From positions 1-11,051 of the forward strand of contig CAMTOL010000053.1 in assembly GCA_947074135.1 (NCBI GenBank): a stretch of DNA of 11,051 bases, written 5' to 3'. The position numbers and the translations under genes are program-made. Source of the DNA: an uncultured Rikenellaceae bacterium. Its GTDB lineage: Bacteria > Bacteroidota > Bacteroidia > Bacteroidales > Rikenellaceae. Below, piece by piece: positions 1-6,642 of the stretch (positions are counted from its first letter, which is position 1; each line of letters opens with the position of its first letter). Below the pieces are notes generated by a model. That model was not told the DNA's origin and searched no databases. It worked only from the letters and a program-made list of their open reading frames with translations.

Positions 1-160
1 TATGACAAATAAAAAAAGATCTATGTTATGTAAATTATTGAAGTACTCTATTTCTAAAAAAGAGTTGAAAGTGTTGATTAGAAAGGTTGTAACGACTATT
101 ATGATTAGGCCTAAAAACTCAAAAACAAAAGTAAAACGGTTGATTTTTTAAAAAAAAGGT
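1..160 (+). other. AT-rich region upstream of rplK, no recognised gene
   Basis: In related Bacteroidota the gene before rplK is nusG, but no frame here resembles the NusG C-terminal KOW domain, so nusG, if present, ends outside the window. One frame is open from an ATG at base 2 to a TAA at 149-151 (49 residues, very rich in Lys, Arg, Ile and Val). It matches nothing I know, its base composition is much more AT-rich than the neighbouring genes, and it could equally be the tail of a longer gene or chance. TTAGGCCTAA at 105-114 is a perfect 10-base palindrome. No TAnnTTTG promoter element is visible, so the operon promoter probably lies further left. The last bases before rplK are a purine-rich A-run, typical of Bacteroidota translation starts. 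Confidence 0.5.
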
Positions 161-604
161 ATGGCAAAAGATATTGCGGCGTTTATTAAGTTGCAGAACA
201 AATGCGGTGCGGCTAATCCTTCACCTCCAGTAGGTCCAGCACTCGGTTCTAAGGGTGTTAACATTATGGACTTCTGTAAGCAATTTAATGCTCGTACACA
301 GGATAAAGCAGGAAAAGTGCTCCCTGTGATTATCACCGTTTATAGCGACAAGTCTTTCGACTTTATTATCAAGCAACCACCAGTTGCAGTTCAACTTAAA
401 GAAGTGGCAAAAATCCAATCGGGTTCTGCCGAACCAAACCGCAAACGTGTAGCTGAAATCTCTTGGGATCAAGTTCGCGAAATTGCTGAAGGTAAAATGG
501 TTGACATGAACTGTTTCACAGTGGAAAGCGCAATGAGTATGGTCGCTGGTACTGCTCGCTCAATGGGTATCAAAGTCGTAGGAGAATCACCTTTGAAAAA
601 GTAA
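161..604 (+). CDS. rplK: 50S ribosomal protein L11
   Basis: L11 binds the GTPase-associated region of 23S rRNA at the base of the L7/L12 stalk and helps translation factors work on the ribosome. The 147-residue product has the family's usual length. The N-terminal domain carries [14 protein letters not shown] at about residues 19-32, including Pro23 and Pro26, the positions associated with thiostrepton response in other bacteria. The C-terminal rRNA-binding domain covers about 70-147 and holds [11 protein letters not shown] and [10 protein letters not shown]. The ATG at 161 gives the canonical MAK start and follows an A-rich run. Cys15 sits where relatives usually have a small residue, which is minor. 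rplA begins 6 bases after the stop, so the two genes are surely cotranscribed and perhaps translationally coupled. Confidence 0.98.
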   Translation: MAKDIAAFIKLQNKCGAANPSPPVGPALGSKGVNIMDFCKQFNARTQDKAGKVLPVIITVYSDKSFDFIIKQPPVAVQLKEVAKIQSGSAEPNRKRVAEISWDQVREIAEGKMVDMNCFTVESAMSMVAGTARSMGIKVVGESPLKK

Positions 605-610
605 AAGAAG

Positions 611-1300
611 ATGAAGCTAACAAAAAATCAAAAAATTGCATACAGCAAAGTTGAAGCTGGAAAGCAATACAAGTTGGCAGAAGCATCAGAACTTCTAAAA
701 GAGATTTCTTATACGAAATTTGATGCATCGGTTGATATTGACGTTCGTCTTGGTGTTGACCCACGTAAAGCTAACCAAATGGTTCGTGGCGTGGTTACAC
801 TTCCTCACGGTACAGGTAAATCAGTTCGTGTTTTGGTGCTTTGTACTCCTGACAAGGAGGCTGAAGCTCAAGCGGCTGGTGCTGAATTCGTAGGTCTTGA
901 CGAATATGTAGATAAAATTAAAAACGGTTGGACTGATATTGATGTTATCATCTGTACTCCAAACGTGATGGCTAAAGTAGGTGCGTTGGGTCGTGTACTC
1001 GGTCCTCGTGGTTTGATGCCTAACCCTAAAACAGGTACTGTTACTATGGAAGTAGGAAAAGCTGTGGAAGAGGTTAAAGCTGGTAAAATTGACTTCAAAG
1101 TTGATAAATTCGGTATCGTTCATACTTCAGTGGGTAAAATCTCTTTTACTCCACAACAAATCGAAGAGAATACTCGCGAATTTATGCGTACAATTATGAA
1201 GCTTAAACCATCGGCTGCAAAAGGTACCTACGTTAAGTCTGTATTCCTTTCAACAACTATGAGTCCTGGACTCGCTATTGAACCTAAATCTATCGACTAA
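611..1300 (+). CDS. rplA: 50S ribosomal protein L1
   Basis: L1 binds 23S rRNA to form the mobile L1 stalk at the E site, which guides release of deacylated tRNA. In many bacteria it also represses its own operon by binding mRNA. The 229-residue product is full length for the family. [13 protein letters not shown] in domain I and the signature [15 protein letters not shown] at residues 131-145 are clear, and the C-terminal part returns to domain I with [17 protein letters not shown]. The ATG at 611 lies 6 bases after rplK and fits the family start. rplJ follows after 5 bases. I did not find an obvious copy of the L1 rRNA-binding site in the short region before rplK, so autogenous control cannot be supported from this window. 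Confidence 0.98.
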   Translation: MKLTKNQKIAYSKVEAGKQYKLAEASELLKEISYTKFDASVDIDVRLGVDPRKANQMVRGVVTLPHGTGKSVRVLVLCTPDKEAEAQAAGAEFVGLDEYVDKIKNGWTDIDVIICTPNVMAKVGALGRVLGPRGLMPNPKTGTVTMEVGKAVEEVKAGKIDFKVDKFGIVHTSVGKISFTPQQIEENTREFMRTIMKLKPSAAKGTYVKSVFLSTTMSPGLAIEPKSID

Positions 1301-1305
1301 AAGCT

Positions 1306-1836
1306 ATGAAAAGAGAAGAAAAACTACAACTTGCAAGCGAAATAGCCGAAAATCTGGGTCAATATGCTCACTACTATCTCACTGACATCTCAGGTCTTAA
1401 CGCAGAGCAAACTGCTGTGTTGCGTAAAGCTTGTTTTGAACAAGAGATTAAACTTCAAGTTGTTAAAAATACATTTTTCGGTAAAGCACTAAGTGCAGCG
1501 GGTAAAGAAAACGACGAAATCGCTTCAGTTTTGGAGGGTCCAACAGCAGTTTTGTTTACTCAAACTGGTAACTCGGTAGCGAAACTTATTAAAGAGTTCC
1601 GTAAAACAGCTAAAACTGATCGCCCTATCCTTAAAGCAGCATTCGTTGACGAGTGTGTTTATGTAGGCGAAGGACAGCTTGAAACTCTTGTTAACATTAA
1701 GAGTCGCGAAGAGCTTATTGGAGATATCGTTGGATTACTTCAATCTCCTGCTAAAAATGTTATCAGCGCTCTTCAAGGTTCTGCTGGTCATACAATTGCA
1801 GGTCTTGTTAAAACTCTCGAAGAGAGAGGTGCGTAG
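1306..1836 (+). CDS. rplJ: 50S ribosomal protein L10
   Basis: L10 is the stalk base: its N-terminal domain binds 23S rRNA next to L11, and its C-terminal helix carries the L7/L12 dimers. The 176-residue product has the normal length. KVVKNTFFGKAL in the N-terminal half (near residue 50) and GPTAVLF (near residue 80) are typical L10 segments. SPAKNVISALQGSAGHTIAGL near residues 145-165 leads into the helix that binds L12 N-terminal domains. The start lies 5 bases after rplA, so there is no room for the upstream leader to which L10-L12 binds in E. coli. If feedback control exists here it must act elsewhere. A hairpin-filled spacer of 168 bases follows, unusually long for two genes whose products form one complex. 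Confidence 0.98.
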   Translation: MKREEKLQLASEIAENLGQYAHYYLTDISGLNAEQTAVLRKACFEQEIKLQVVKNTFFGKALSAAGKENDEIASVLEGPTAVLFTQTGNSVAKLIKEFRKTAKTDRPILKAAFVDECVYVGEGQLETLVNIKSREELIGDIVGLLQSPAKNVISALQGSAGHTIAGLVKTLEERGA

Positions 1837-1840
1837 TTGT

Positions 1841-1883
1841 TAGTGGTCGTGTGATCACATAATTAGTGATTGCTCGCACACTA
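1841..1883 (+). promoter_or_regulatory. Imperfect long hairpin 4 bases after the rplJ stop
   Basis: Pairs read directly: TAGTG (1841-1845) with CACTA (1879-1883), CG (1848-1849) with CG (1875-1876), and GTGATCAC (1851-1858) with GTGATTGC (1866-1873), around a 7-base loop ATAATTA. That is 13 Watson-Crick and 2 G.U pairs, interrupted by a 2x2 internal loop and a T.T mismatch. No T-run follows, so it is not an intrinsic terminator. A role in mRNA processing, stability or control of rplL is inference. Confidence 0.6.
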
Positions 1884-1904
1884 TCTCAACTTACTGCACT
1901 ACTA

Positions 1905-1932
1905 TGATCACTGATCTTTCGGTCAATGGTCA
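1905..1932 (+). promoter_or_regulatory. First of two tandem GATC-rich hairpins before rplL
   Basis: TGATCACTGATC (1905-1916) pairs with GGTCAATGGTCA (1921-1932) around the loop TTTC. This gives 9 Watson-Crick and 2 U.G pairs with a single C.A mismatch (1911 against 1926). It is the first copy of a 33-base tandem unit (1906-1938). The second copy carries the same mismatch at the equivalent place. Confidence 0.6.
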
Positions 1933-1971
1933 AAAATAGATCACTGATCACTTGATCAATGATCACAAAAA
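1906..1971 (+). repeat. Two-copy 33-base tandem repeat between rplJ and rplL
   Basis: Units 1906-1938 and 1939-1971 align without gaps and match at 26 of 33 positions by my count. The 5' arm GATCACTGATC is identical in both, the loops differ, and the 3' arms differ at two positions (G to A). Each unit folds into its own hairpin. It looks like a local duplication followed by drift that preserved pairing. Confidence 0.7.
1939..1964 (+). promoter_or_regulatory. Second of two tandem GATC-rich hairpins before rplL
   Basis: GATCACTGATC (1939-1949) pairs with GATCAATGATC (1954-1964): 10 Watson-Crick pairs and one C.A mismatch (1944 against 1959), with a 4-base loop ACTT. It is the second copy of the 33-base unit. 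The two U.G pairs of the first copy are U-A here, so the substitutions keep the stem. A-rich sequence follows and leads to the rplL start, so this is not a terminator on this strand. Confidence 0.6.
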
Positions 1972-2004
1972 AAATAATAATAACAAATTTAAAATTATAA
2001 AACG

Positions 2005-2382
2005 ATGGCAGACATCAAAAAAATCGCCGAAGAACTTGTAAACCTTACAGTTAAAGAGGTTAACGAATTGGCACAAATTCTTAAAGACGAATATGGTATC
2101 GAACCTGCAGCTGCTGCTGTAGCTGTTGCTGCTCCTGCAGCTGGAGCTGGCGAAGCTGCTGCTGCTGAAAAAACATCTTTTGATGTAATTCTTACTTCAG
2201 CTGGTGGTGCTAAACTTCAAGTTGTTAAAGTTGTTAAAGATCTAACTGGTCTTGGTCTTAAAGAGGCTAAAGATCTAGTTGACGGTGCTCCTAAAGCAGT
2301 TAAAGAAGGTGTTAGCAAAGAAGAAGCTGAGCAATTGAAAGCTGCTCTAGTTGAAGCTGGTGCTGAAGTAGAGGTTAAATAA
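2005..2382 (+). CDS. rplL: 50S ribosomal protein L7/L12
   Basis: L7/L12 is the multicopy stalk protein that recruits and stimulates the translational GTPases. The 125-residue product is full length. Residues 1 to about 32 form the N-terminal dimerisation and L10-binding domain. About 33-54 are an Ala/Gly-rich flexible hinge encoded by GCT/GCA-rich low-complexity DNA. About 55-125 are the C-terminal factor-binding domain, with [20 protein letters not shown]. The ATG at 2005 follows an A/T-only leader without a Shine-Dalgarno sequence, normal for this phylum. Several L12 copies are needed per L10, so independent expression from rplJ makes sense. The hairpins upstream and the strong terminator-like stem 14 bases downstream would let this mRNA segment be defined at both ends. 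That reading is inference. Confidence 0.98.
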   Translation: MADIKKIAEELVNLTVKEVNELAQILKDEYGIEPAAAAVAVAAPAAGAGEAAAAEKTSFDVILTSAGGAKLQVVKVVKDLTGLGLKEAKDLVDGAPKAVKEGVSKEEAEQLKAALVEAGAEVEVK

Positions 2383-2396
2383 TTAATCCTATTTTG

Positions 2397-2460
2397 AAAT
2401 TGATTTTTGATCTTCAGTAGGCATAGATTTTGCTTACTGAGGGTCGAGAGTCAATTTTTT
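2397..2460 (+). terminator. Long intrinsic terminator or attenuator after rplL
   Basis: Bases 2397-2423 pair without interruption with 2431-2457: 27 pairs, 21 Watson-Crick and 6 G.U, around the 7-base loop TAGATTT. The core reads TTCAGTAGGCA against TGCTTACTGAG. The 3' side ends in a run of six T (2455-2460), the first three of which pair with AAA at 2397-2399. A long stem ending in a T-run, 14 bases after the rplL stop, is the form of a Rho-independent terminator. rpoB has no clear promoter of its own in the following gap, so partial readthrough (attenuation) is likely, comparable in position to the known E. coli rplL-rpoB attenuator. Confidence 0.8.
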
Positions 2461-2461
2461 A

Positions 2462-2491
2462 GCTCTTATCGTACGTTTGTCCGATTAGAGC
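2462..2491 (+). terminator. Second hairpin with short T-run, tandem to the first
   Basis: GCTCTTATCG (2462-2471) pairs with CGATTAGAGC (2482-2491) with one T.T mismatch, and ATTTT follows. It starts two bases after the T-run of the main terminator. The short T-run makes it at best a weak back-up terminator. An RNA-processing or structural role is equally possible. Confidence 0.45.
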
Positions 2492-2497
2492 ATTTTC

Positions 2498-2567
2498 TGC
2501 CTATTAACATTGAGCATTTTTGTCGATGTTTTTTTCGTTGTTTTATAACGTATAGGCACTATTTTTT
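2498..2567 (+). promoter_or_regulatory. Possible three-way-junction RNA followed by T6
   Basis: Outer stem TGCCTAT (2498-2504) with ATAGGCA (2552-2558). Inside are arm A, AACATTGA (2506-2513) with TCGATGTT (2523-2530, one wobble), and arm B, CGTTG (2536-2540) with TAACG (2546-2550, one wobble). Arm A is itself followed by a T-run, and the outer stem by CTA and six T (2562-2567). It can be drawn as a junction or as tandem weak terminators. Chance pairing in AT-rich DNA cannot be excluded. Confidence 0.4.
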
Positions 2568-2593
2568 ACTCTTTTATTTAAAAAGAGTGTTTT
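2568..2593 (+). terminator. Perfect 8-pair hairpin with short T-run
   Basis: ACTCTTTT (2568-2575) pairs perfectly with AAAAGAGT (2581-2588) around ATTTA, followed by GTTTT. The stem is AT-rich and so only moderately stable. It continues the chain of hairpins in the rplL-rpoB gap. Confidence 0.4.
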
Positions 2594-2601
2594 GAAAAAG
2601 T

Positions 2602-2626
2602 AGAGTTGCTAAAAGTGGCAACTTTT
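2602..2626 (+). promoter_or_regulatory. Hairpin with a competing alternative fold
   Basis: Fold 1 pairs 2602-2611 with 2616-2625 (10 pairs, two wobbles, core GTTGC/GCAAC, loop AAAG). Fold 2 pairs AAAAGT (2611-2616) with ACTTTT (2621-2626) around GGCA. The two folds use the same bases and exclude each other. A switch-like role is speculative. Confidence 0.35.
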
Positions 2627-2647
2627 AACCAAAATCTAAGAGTTAAG

Positions 2648-2717
2648 AGCTTTTTGAAGAGGATGACTAATAATATTGCAGCGTTATTGCGCTCTAATAT
2701 AGCTTTTTGAGAAGAGG
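2648..2717 (+). repeat. Imperfect direct repeat in the rpoB leader
   Basis: AGCTTTTTGAAGAGG (2648-2662) recurs as AGCTTTTTGAGAAGAGG (2701-2717), differing by a two-base insertion. The AGAGG end of either copy can pair with CCTCT at 2726-2730, so the copies could compete for one partner. Confidence 0.55.
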
Positions 2718-2739
2718 TGGAGATACCTCTTTTAGTCAT
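2663..2739 (+). promoter_or_regulatory. Second possible three-way-junction RNA before rpoB
   Basis: The outer stem ATGACTAA (2663-2670) pairs perfectly with TTAGTCAT (2732-2739). Arm 1 pairs 2673-2683 with 2690-2700 (ATATTG-C-AGCG against CGCT-C-TAATAT, one mismatch). Arm 2 pairs AAGAGGT (2712-2718) perfectly with ACCTCTT (2725-2731). It sits about 50 bases upstream of the rpoB start. It could be a structured 5' leader of rpoB, but no known RNA family was recognised. Confidence 0.45.
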
Positions 2740-2750
2740 ACACTTAGACG

Positions 2751-2790
2751 TTCTTGATTCTTATTTTTTTTCTATTTTTCTGCATTTAAA
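2751..2790 (+). promoter_or_regulatory. U-rich leader immediately upstream of rpoB
   Basis: The 40 bases before the rpoB ATG are dominated by T, with an unbroken run of eight T at 2764-2771 and five T at 2775-2779, and they lack any Shine-Dalgarno match. The other genes here have A-rich leaders. A single-stranded U-rich leader may serve ribosomal protein S1 binding. TATTTTTC at 2773-2780 is one base off the TAnnTTTG promoter element, but it lacks a well-spaced upstream partner and would leave almost no leader, so I do not call a promoter. Confidence 0.35.
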
Positions 2791-5700
2791 ATGGCAAAAA
2801 ACAGTGCATCTCGCATAAACTTTAGTTCATTTGCTTCGGCGATGAACTACCCAGACTTTTTGGAAGTCCAGCTTAAATCGTTTCAAGACTTTTTTCAGTT
2901 AGAAACTACTGCCGAAAATCGTTTGAATGAAGGTTTATACAAGGTATTCTCAGAGAATTTCCCTATTTCTGATACTCGAAATAACTTCGTGTTGGAATTT
3001 CTAGACTACTTTGTTGATCCCCCAAGATACTCTATCGATGAGTGTATTGAAAGAGGACTAACGTATAGTGTTCCGCTTAAAGCTAAGCTTAAACTCTATT
3101 GTACTGACCCAGAACACGAGGATTTCGACCCTGTTATCCAAGATGTCTATTTTGGTACTGTCCCTTATATGACTCCTCGTGGTACTTTTGTTATCAATGG
3201 TGCTGAACGTGTAATTGTTTCGCAGTTGCACCGTTCTCCTGGTGTGTTCTTCGGACAAAGCCTTCACACTAATGGTACTAAGTTGTATTCAGCTCGTATC
3301 ATTCCTTTCAAAGGTAGTTGGATTGAGTTTGCAACCGATATTGCAGGTGTTATGTATGCCTATATCGATAGAAAGAAGAAGTTACCTGTAACTACACTCC
3401 TTCGTGCTATTGGTTTTGAAACAGATAAACAGATTTTGGAGATTTTTGACCTTGCCGATGAGGTTAAAGTTAATGAGAAAAATCTTCAAAAAGCGGTTGG
3501 TCGTAGATTGGCTGCTCGTGTTCTTAGTTCGTGGGTCGAAGACTTTGTGGACGAAGATACGGGAGAAGTTGTATCTATCGATCGTTACGATATTATCGTT
3601 GACCGTGAAACTATACTTGAAGAACATCATATTGAGGAGATTCTCGACTCTGGCGAAAAAAGTATTCTTCTGCACAAAGAGAGTGCAGTTGCTAACGACT
3701 TCTCAATAGTATATAATACTCTACAAAAAGATACTTGTAACTCCGAAAAAGAGGCTGTTACATATATCTACCGCCAATTGCGTAACTCGGAACCACCCGA
3801 TGAAGCGACTGCGCGTGATGTGATTGATAAACTATTCTTCTCGGACAAACGTTACGATTTGGGTGACGTAGGACGTTATAGAATCAATCGTAAATTAGAT
3901 CTCAATATTTCGAGAGATATTAGAGTGCTTACTCGTGAGGATATGATAGCTATTATCAAACACCTTATTGAGTTGGTTAACTCTAAGACTGAAGTCGATG
4001 ATATTGACCACCTTTCTAACCGTCGTGTAAGAACTGTAGGAGAGCAACTTGCAGCTCAATTCTCAGTTGGTTTTGCACGTATGGCTCGTACTATTCGTGA
4101 ACGTATGAACGTTCGTGATAACGAGGTATTTACACCTGTTGATTTGATTAATGCTAAAACACTTTCAAGCGTTATCAACTCATTCTTTGGTACTAACCAG
4201 CTTTCGCAATTTATGGATCAAACAAATCCACTTGCTGAGCTAACACACAAACGCCGTCTATCGGCACTTGGACCTGGTGGTCTTTCGCGCGAACGTGCAG
4301 GTTTTGAGGTTCGTGACGTTCACTATACGCACTATGGTCGTTTGTGTCCAATTGAAACTCCTGAGGGACCAAATATCGGTCTTATCTCATCGCTTTGCGT
4401 TTATGCAAAAATCTCGGATATGGGCTTCATTGAAACTCCATACATCGAGGTTGAAGATGGTAAAATTAAAAAAGATGGCATAAAATATATGAGTGCCGAG
4501 CAGGAGGAGGGACTTACAATTGCTCAAGCTAACGCTGCTGTTGATGCAAATGGTAATTTCATTAACTCGACTGTAAAATGTCGCCAAAGTAGTGATTTCC
4601 CTCAAGTTGCACCTTCTGATGTACACGTTATGGACGTTGCTCCTAACCAAATTGCATCTATTGCTGCATCGCTTATCCCATTCCTTGAACACGATGATGC
4701 GAACCGTGCGCTGATGGGCTCGAATATGATGCGCCAAGCAGTACCACTATTAGTACCTGAAGCTCCAATTGTTGGTACAGGTCTTGAAGGTGAGGTTGTG
4801 GCTGATAGCCGTACGCAAATCGTTGCAGAACGTAGTGGAGTGATTGTTTTTGCTGATGCTTCTCGCATCGAGATTAAATACGATATGACTGATGACGAAC
4901 GCTTTGTATCGTTTGAACCAGAAGTGACTGTTTATAAGTTGCCTAAGTATCGTAAAACTAACCAAAGCACCTCTATTACTCTTCGTCCACTTGTACGTGG
5001 AGGAGATAAGGTTGAGCCAGGTCAAATCCTAACTCAAGGCTATTCAACTCAAAATGGAGAGTTGGCACTTGGTAAAAACCTTAAAGTGGCATATATGCCT
5101 TGGCAAGGGTATAACTTCGAGGACGCGATTGTAATTTCGGAACGTTTGGTGCGTGATGACGTATTTACTTCGGTTCACATTGATGAGTATATTATGGAGG
5201 TTCGCGATACTAAACGTGGTGTCGAAGAACTTACTGCAGATATCCCAAACGTGAGTGAAGATGCTACTCGTGATCTTGACGAAAACGGTGTAATTCGTAT
5301 TGGTGCGTTGGTTAAACCTGGAGATATCCTTATCGGTAAAATTACCCCTAAAGGTGAAACTGACCCAAGTCCTGAGGAGAAACTTCTTCGTGCTATCTTC
5401 GGCGATAAGGCAGGTGATGTTAAAGATGCTTCGCTCAAAGCGCAACCATCACTATATGGTGTTGTGGTTGATAAACGTATCTTTAGTCGCGCAGTTGCTA
5501 AAGAGGGTGGTAAAAAAGGTAGAACTGCTGAAAAACAGTTGGTTGAAAAATGTGAGGCTCAATTCAATGAAAAAGTGGCTTCATATCGCAATATTCTTAT
5601 TGAAAAACTTGCGGTTCTGCTTAATGGTAAAACAAGTAATGCTATTGTTGATTACTTCGGAATGGAGGTTGTCGAAAAGGGTACGAAATTCAATAATCGT

Positions 5701-6603
5701 ATGCTTGAAGATATAGACTTCTTGACTATTAGTTCGTCGAAATGGGTTGCTGATGAGCATAAAGCCTCAATGGTTCAAGCGCTTATCAATAACTTTGTAG
5801 CTAAATACAAAGAGTTCGATGCAGAACTTAAACGTGATAAATATAACATCACTAACGGTGACGAAATGCCTAGCGGTATTGTTCAGTTGGCTAAAGTTTA
5901 CATCGCTAAAAAGCGTAAACTTAGAGTTGGTGATAAAATGGCAGGTCGCCACGGTAACAAAGGTATCGTAGCTCGTGTGGTTCGTGACGAAGATATGCCG
6001 TTCCTAGAAGATGGTACTATTGTAGATATCGTGCTTAACCCACTAGGTGTACCTTCTCGTATGAACCTTGGACAGATTTACGAAGCTGTGCTTGGTTGGG
6101 CAGGTAAAAATATGGGTGTTAAGTTTGCTACTCCAATCTTTGACGGTGCATCGCTTGACCAAATCAACGATTATGCTGCTAAAGCAGGTATTCCTCGTAG
6201 CGGTCTGACTTACCTATTTGATGGTGGTACTGGAGAACGTTTTGACCAACCTGCAACTGTCGGTGTAACATATATGCTTAAACTTGGGCATATGGTGGAC
6301 GATAAGATGCACGCCCGTTCAATCGGACCTTACTCACTTATCACTCAACAACCACTCGGTGGTAAAGCGCAATTTGGTGGTCAACGTTTCGGAGAGATGG
6401 AGGTTTGGGCACTCGAAGCCTTCGGTGCTGCTAATATCCTTCAAGAAATTTTGACTATTAAGTCTGATGATGTGATGGGACGTGCTAAGGCTTATGAAGC
6501 AATCGTTAAAGGTGATAATATGCCACAACCTGGTATCCCTGAGTCGTTGAATGTCCTTTTGCATGAGTTGAGCGGATTGGGCTTGAACGTTAAGTTGGAC
6601 TAA
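2791..6603 (+). CDS. rpoB: DNA-directed RNA polymerase subunit beta
   Basis: Beta forms one side of the RNA polymerase active-site cleft. The 1270-residue product is full length for Bacteroidota. In order: [10 protein letters not shown] at 145-154, the rifampicin-site region at about 470-502, [10 protein letters not shown] at 521-530, NFED at 775-778 (acidic pair next to the active site), [10 protein letters not shown] at 1049-1058 with Lys1049 and Lys1057 matching the E. coli catalytic-centre lysines 1065 and 1073, and the C-terminal clamp segment [23 protein letters not shown] split across the end of the protein. Gln473, Asp476, His486 and Ser491 (E. coli 513, 516, 526, 531) are the sensitive-type residues. 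The ATG at 2791 gives a start matching relatives. rpoC follows after 39 bases. Confidence 0.99.
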   Translation: MAKNSASRINFSSFASAMNYPDFLEVQLKSFQDFFQLETTAENRLNEGLYKVFSENFPISDTRNNFVLEFLDYFVDPPRYSIDECIERGLTYSVPLKAKLKLYCTDPEHEDFDPVIQDVYFGTVPYMTPRGTFVINGAERVIVSQLHRSPGVFFGQSLHTNGTKLYSARIIPFKGSWIEFATDIAGVMYAYIDRKKKLPVTTLLRAIGFETDKQILEIFDLADEVKVNEKNLQKAVGRRLAARVLSSWVEDFVDEDTGEVVSIDRYDIIVDRETILEEHHIEEILDSGEKSILLHKESAVANDFSIVYNTLQKDTCNSEKEAVTYIYRQLRNSEPPDEATARDVIDKLFFSDKRYDLGDVGRYRINRKLDLNISRDIRVLTREDMIAIIKHLIELVNSKTEVDDIDHLSNRRVRTVGEQLAAQFSVGFARMARTIRERMNVRDNEVFTPVDLINAKTLSSVINSFFGTNQLSQFMDQTNPLAELTHKRRLSALGPGGLSRERAGFEVRDVHYTHYGRLCPIETPEGPNIGLISSLCVYAKISDMGFIETPYIEVEDGKIKKDGIKYMSAEQEEGLTIAQANAAVDANGNFINSTVKCRQSSDFPQVAPSDVHVMDVAPNQIASIAASLIPFLEHDDANRALMGSNMMRQAVPLLVPEAPIVGTGLEGEVVADSRTQIVAERSGVIVFADASRIEIKYDMTDDERFVSFEPEVTVYKLPKYRKTNQSTSITLRPLVRGGDKVEPGQILTQGYSTQNGELALGKNLKVAYMPWQGYNFEDAIVISERLVRDDVFTSVHIDEYIMEVRDTKRGVEELTADIPNVSEDATRDLDENGVIRIGALVKPGDILIGKITPKGETDPSPEEKLLRAIFGDKAGDVKDASLKAQPSLYGVVVDKRIFSRAVAKEGGKKGRTAEKQLVEKCEAQFNEKVASYRNILIEKLAVLLNGKTSNAIVDYFGMEVVEKGTKFNNRMLEDIDFLTISSSKWVADEHKASMVQALINNFVAKYKEFDAELKRDKYNITNGDEMPSGIVQLAKVYIAKKRKLRVGDKMAGRHGNKGIVARVVRDEDMPFLEDGTIVDIVLNPLGVPSRMNLGQIYEAVLGWAGKNMGVKFATPIFDGASLDQINDYAAKAGIPRSGLTYLFDGGTGERFDQPATVGVTYMLKLGHMVDDKMHARSIGPYSLITQQPLGGKAQFGGQRFGEMEVWALEAFGAANILQEILTIKSDDVMGRAKAYEAIVKGDNMPQPGIPESLNVLLHELSGLGLNVKLD

Positions 6604-6642
6604 TTTTTCACAGAAAAAATAAATTAAAACATTTCTATAAAG

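Noticed and set aside
105..114. TTAGGCCTAA palindrome upstream of rplK
   Set aside because: A single 10-base palindrome with no second site or promoter context is expected by chance often enough not to call an operator.
1906..1971. CRISPR-like repeat
   Set aside because: There are only two adjacent copies with no spacer between them, and no cas genes.
1939..1975. Hairpin before rplL as an intrinsic terminator
   Set aside because: On the + strand the stem is followed by an A-run, not a T-run. No - strand gene would use it in the other direction.
1837..2004. Insertion sequence remnant or MITE in the rplJ-rplL gap
   Set aside because: The tandem hairpins lack an outer pair of terminal inverted repeats and a target-site duplication. 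A local duplication explains the pattern better, though a genome-wide search for copies would be needed to settle it.
2107..2168. GCT/GCA-rich repeat in rplL
   Set aside because: This is the normal Ala-rich hinge of L7/L12, not an independent repeat element.
2472..2479. TACGTTTG, a perfect match to the Bacteroidota -7 promoter element
   Set aside because: There is no TTTG or TTG at the expected 19-21 base spacing upstream, and the word lies in the loop of a hairpin directly after a terminator. An rpoB promoter here is possible but not supported.
2407..2595. 62-residue open frame on the + strand in the rplL-rpoB gap
   Set aside because: It overlaps the 27-pair terminator stem and the following hairpins. 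Its Phe/Arg-rich product comes from T-runs, resembles no family, and there is no sign of a translation start.
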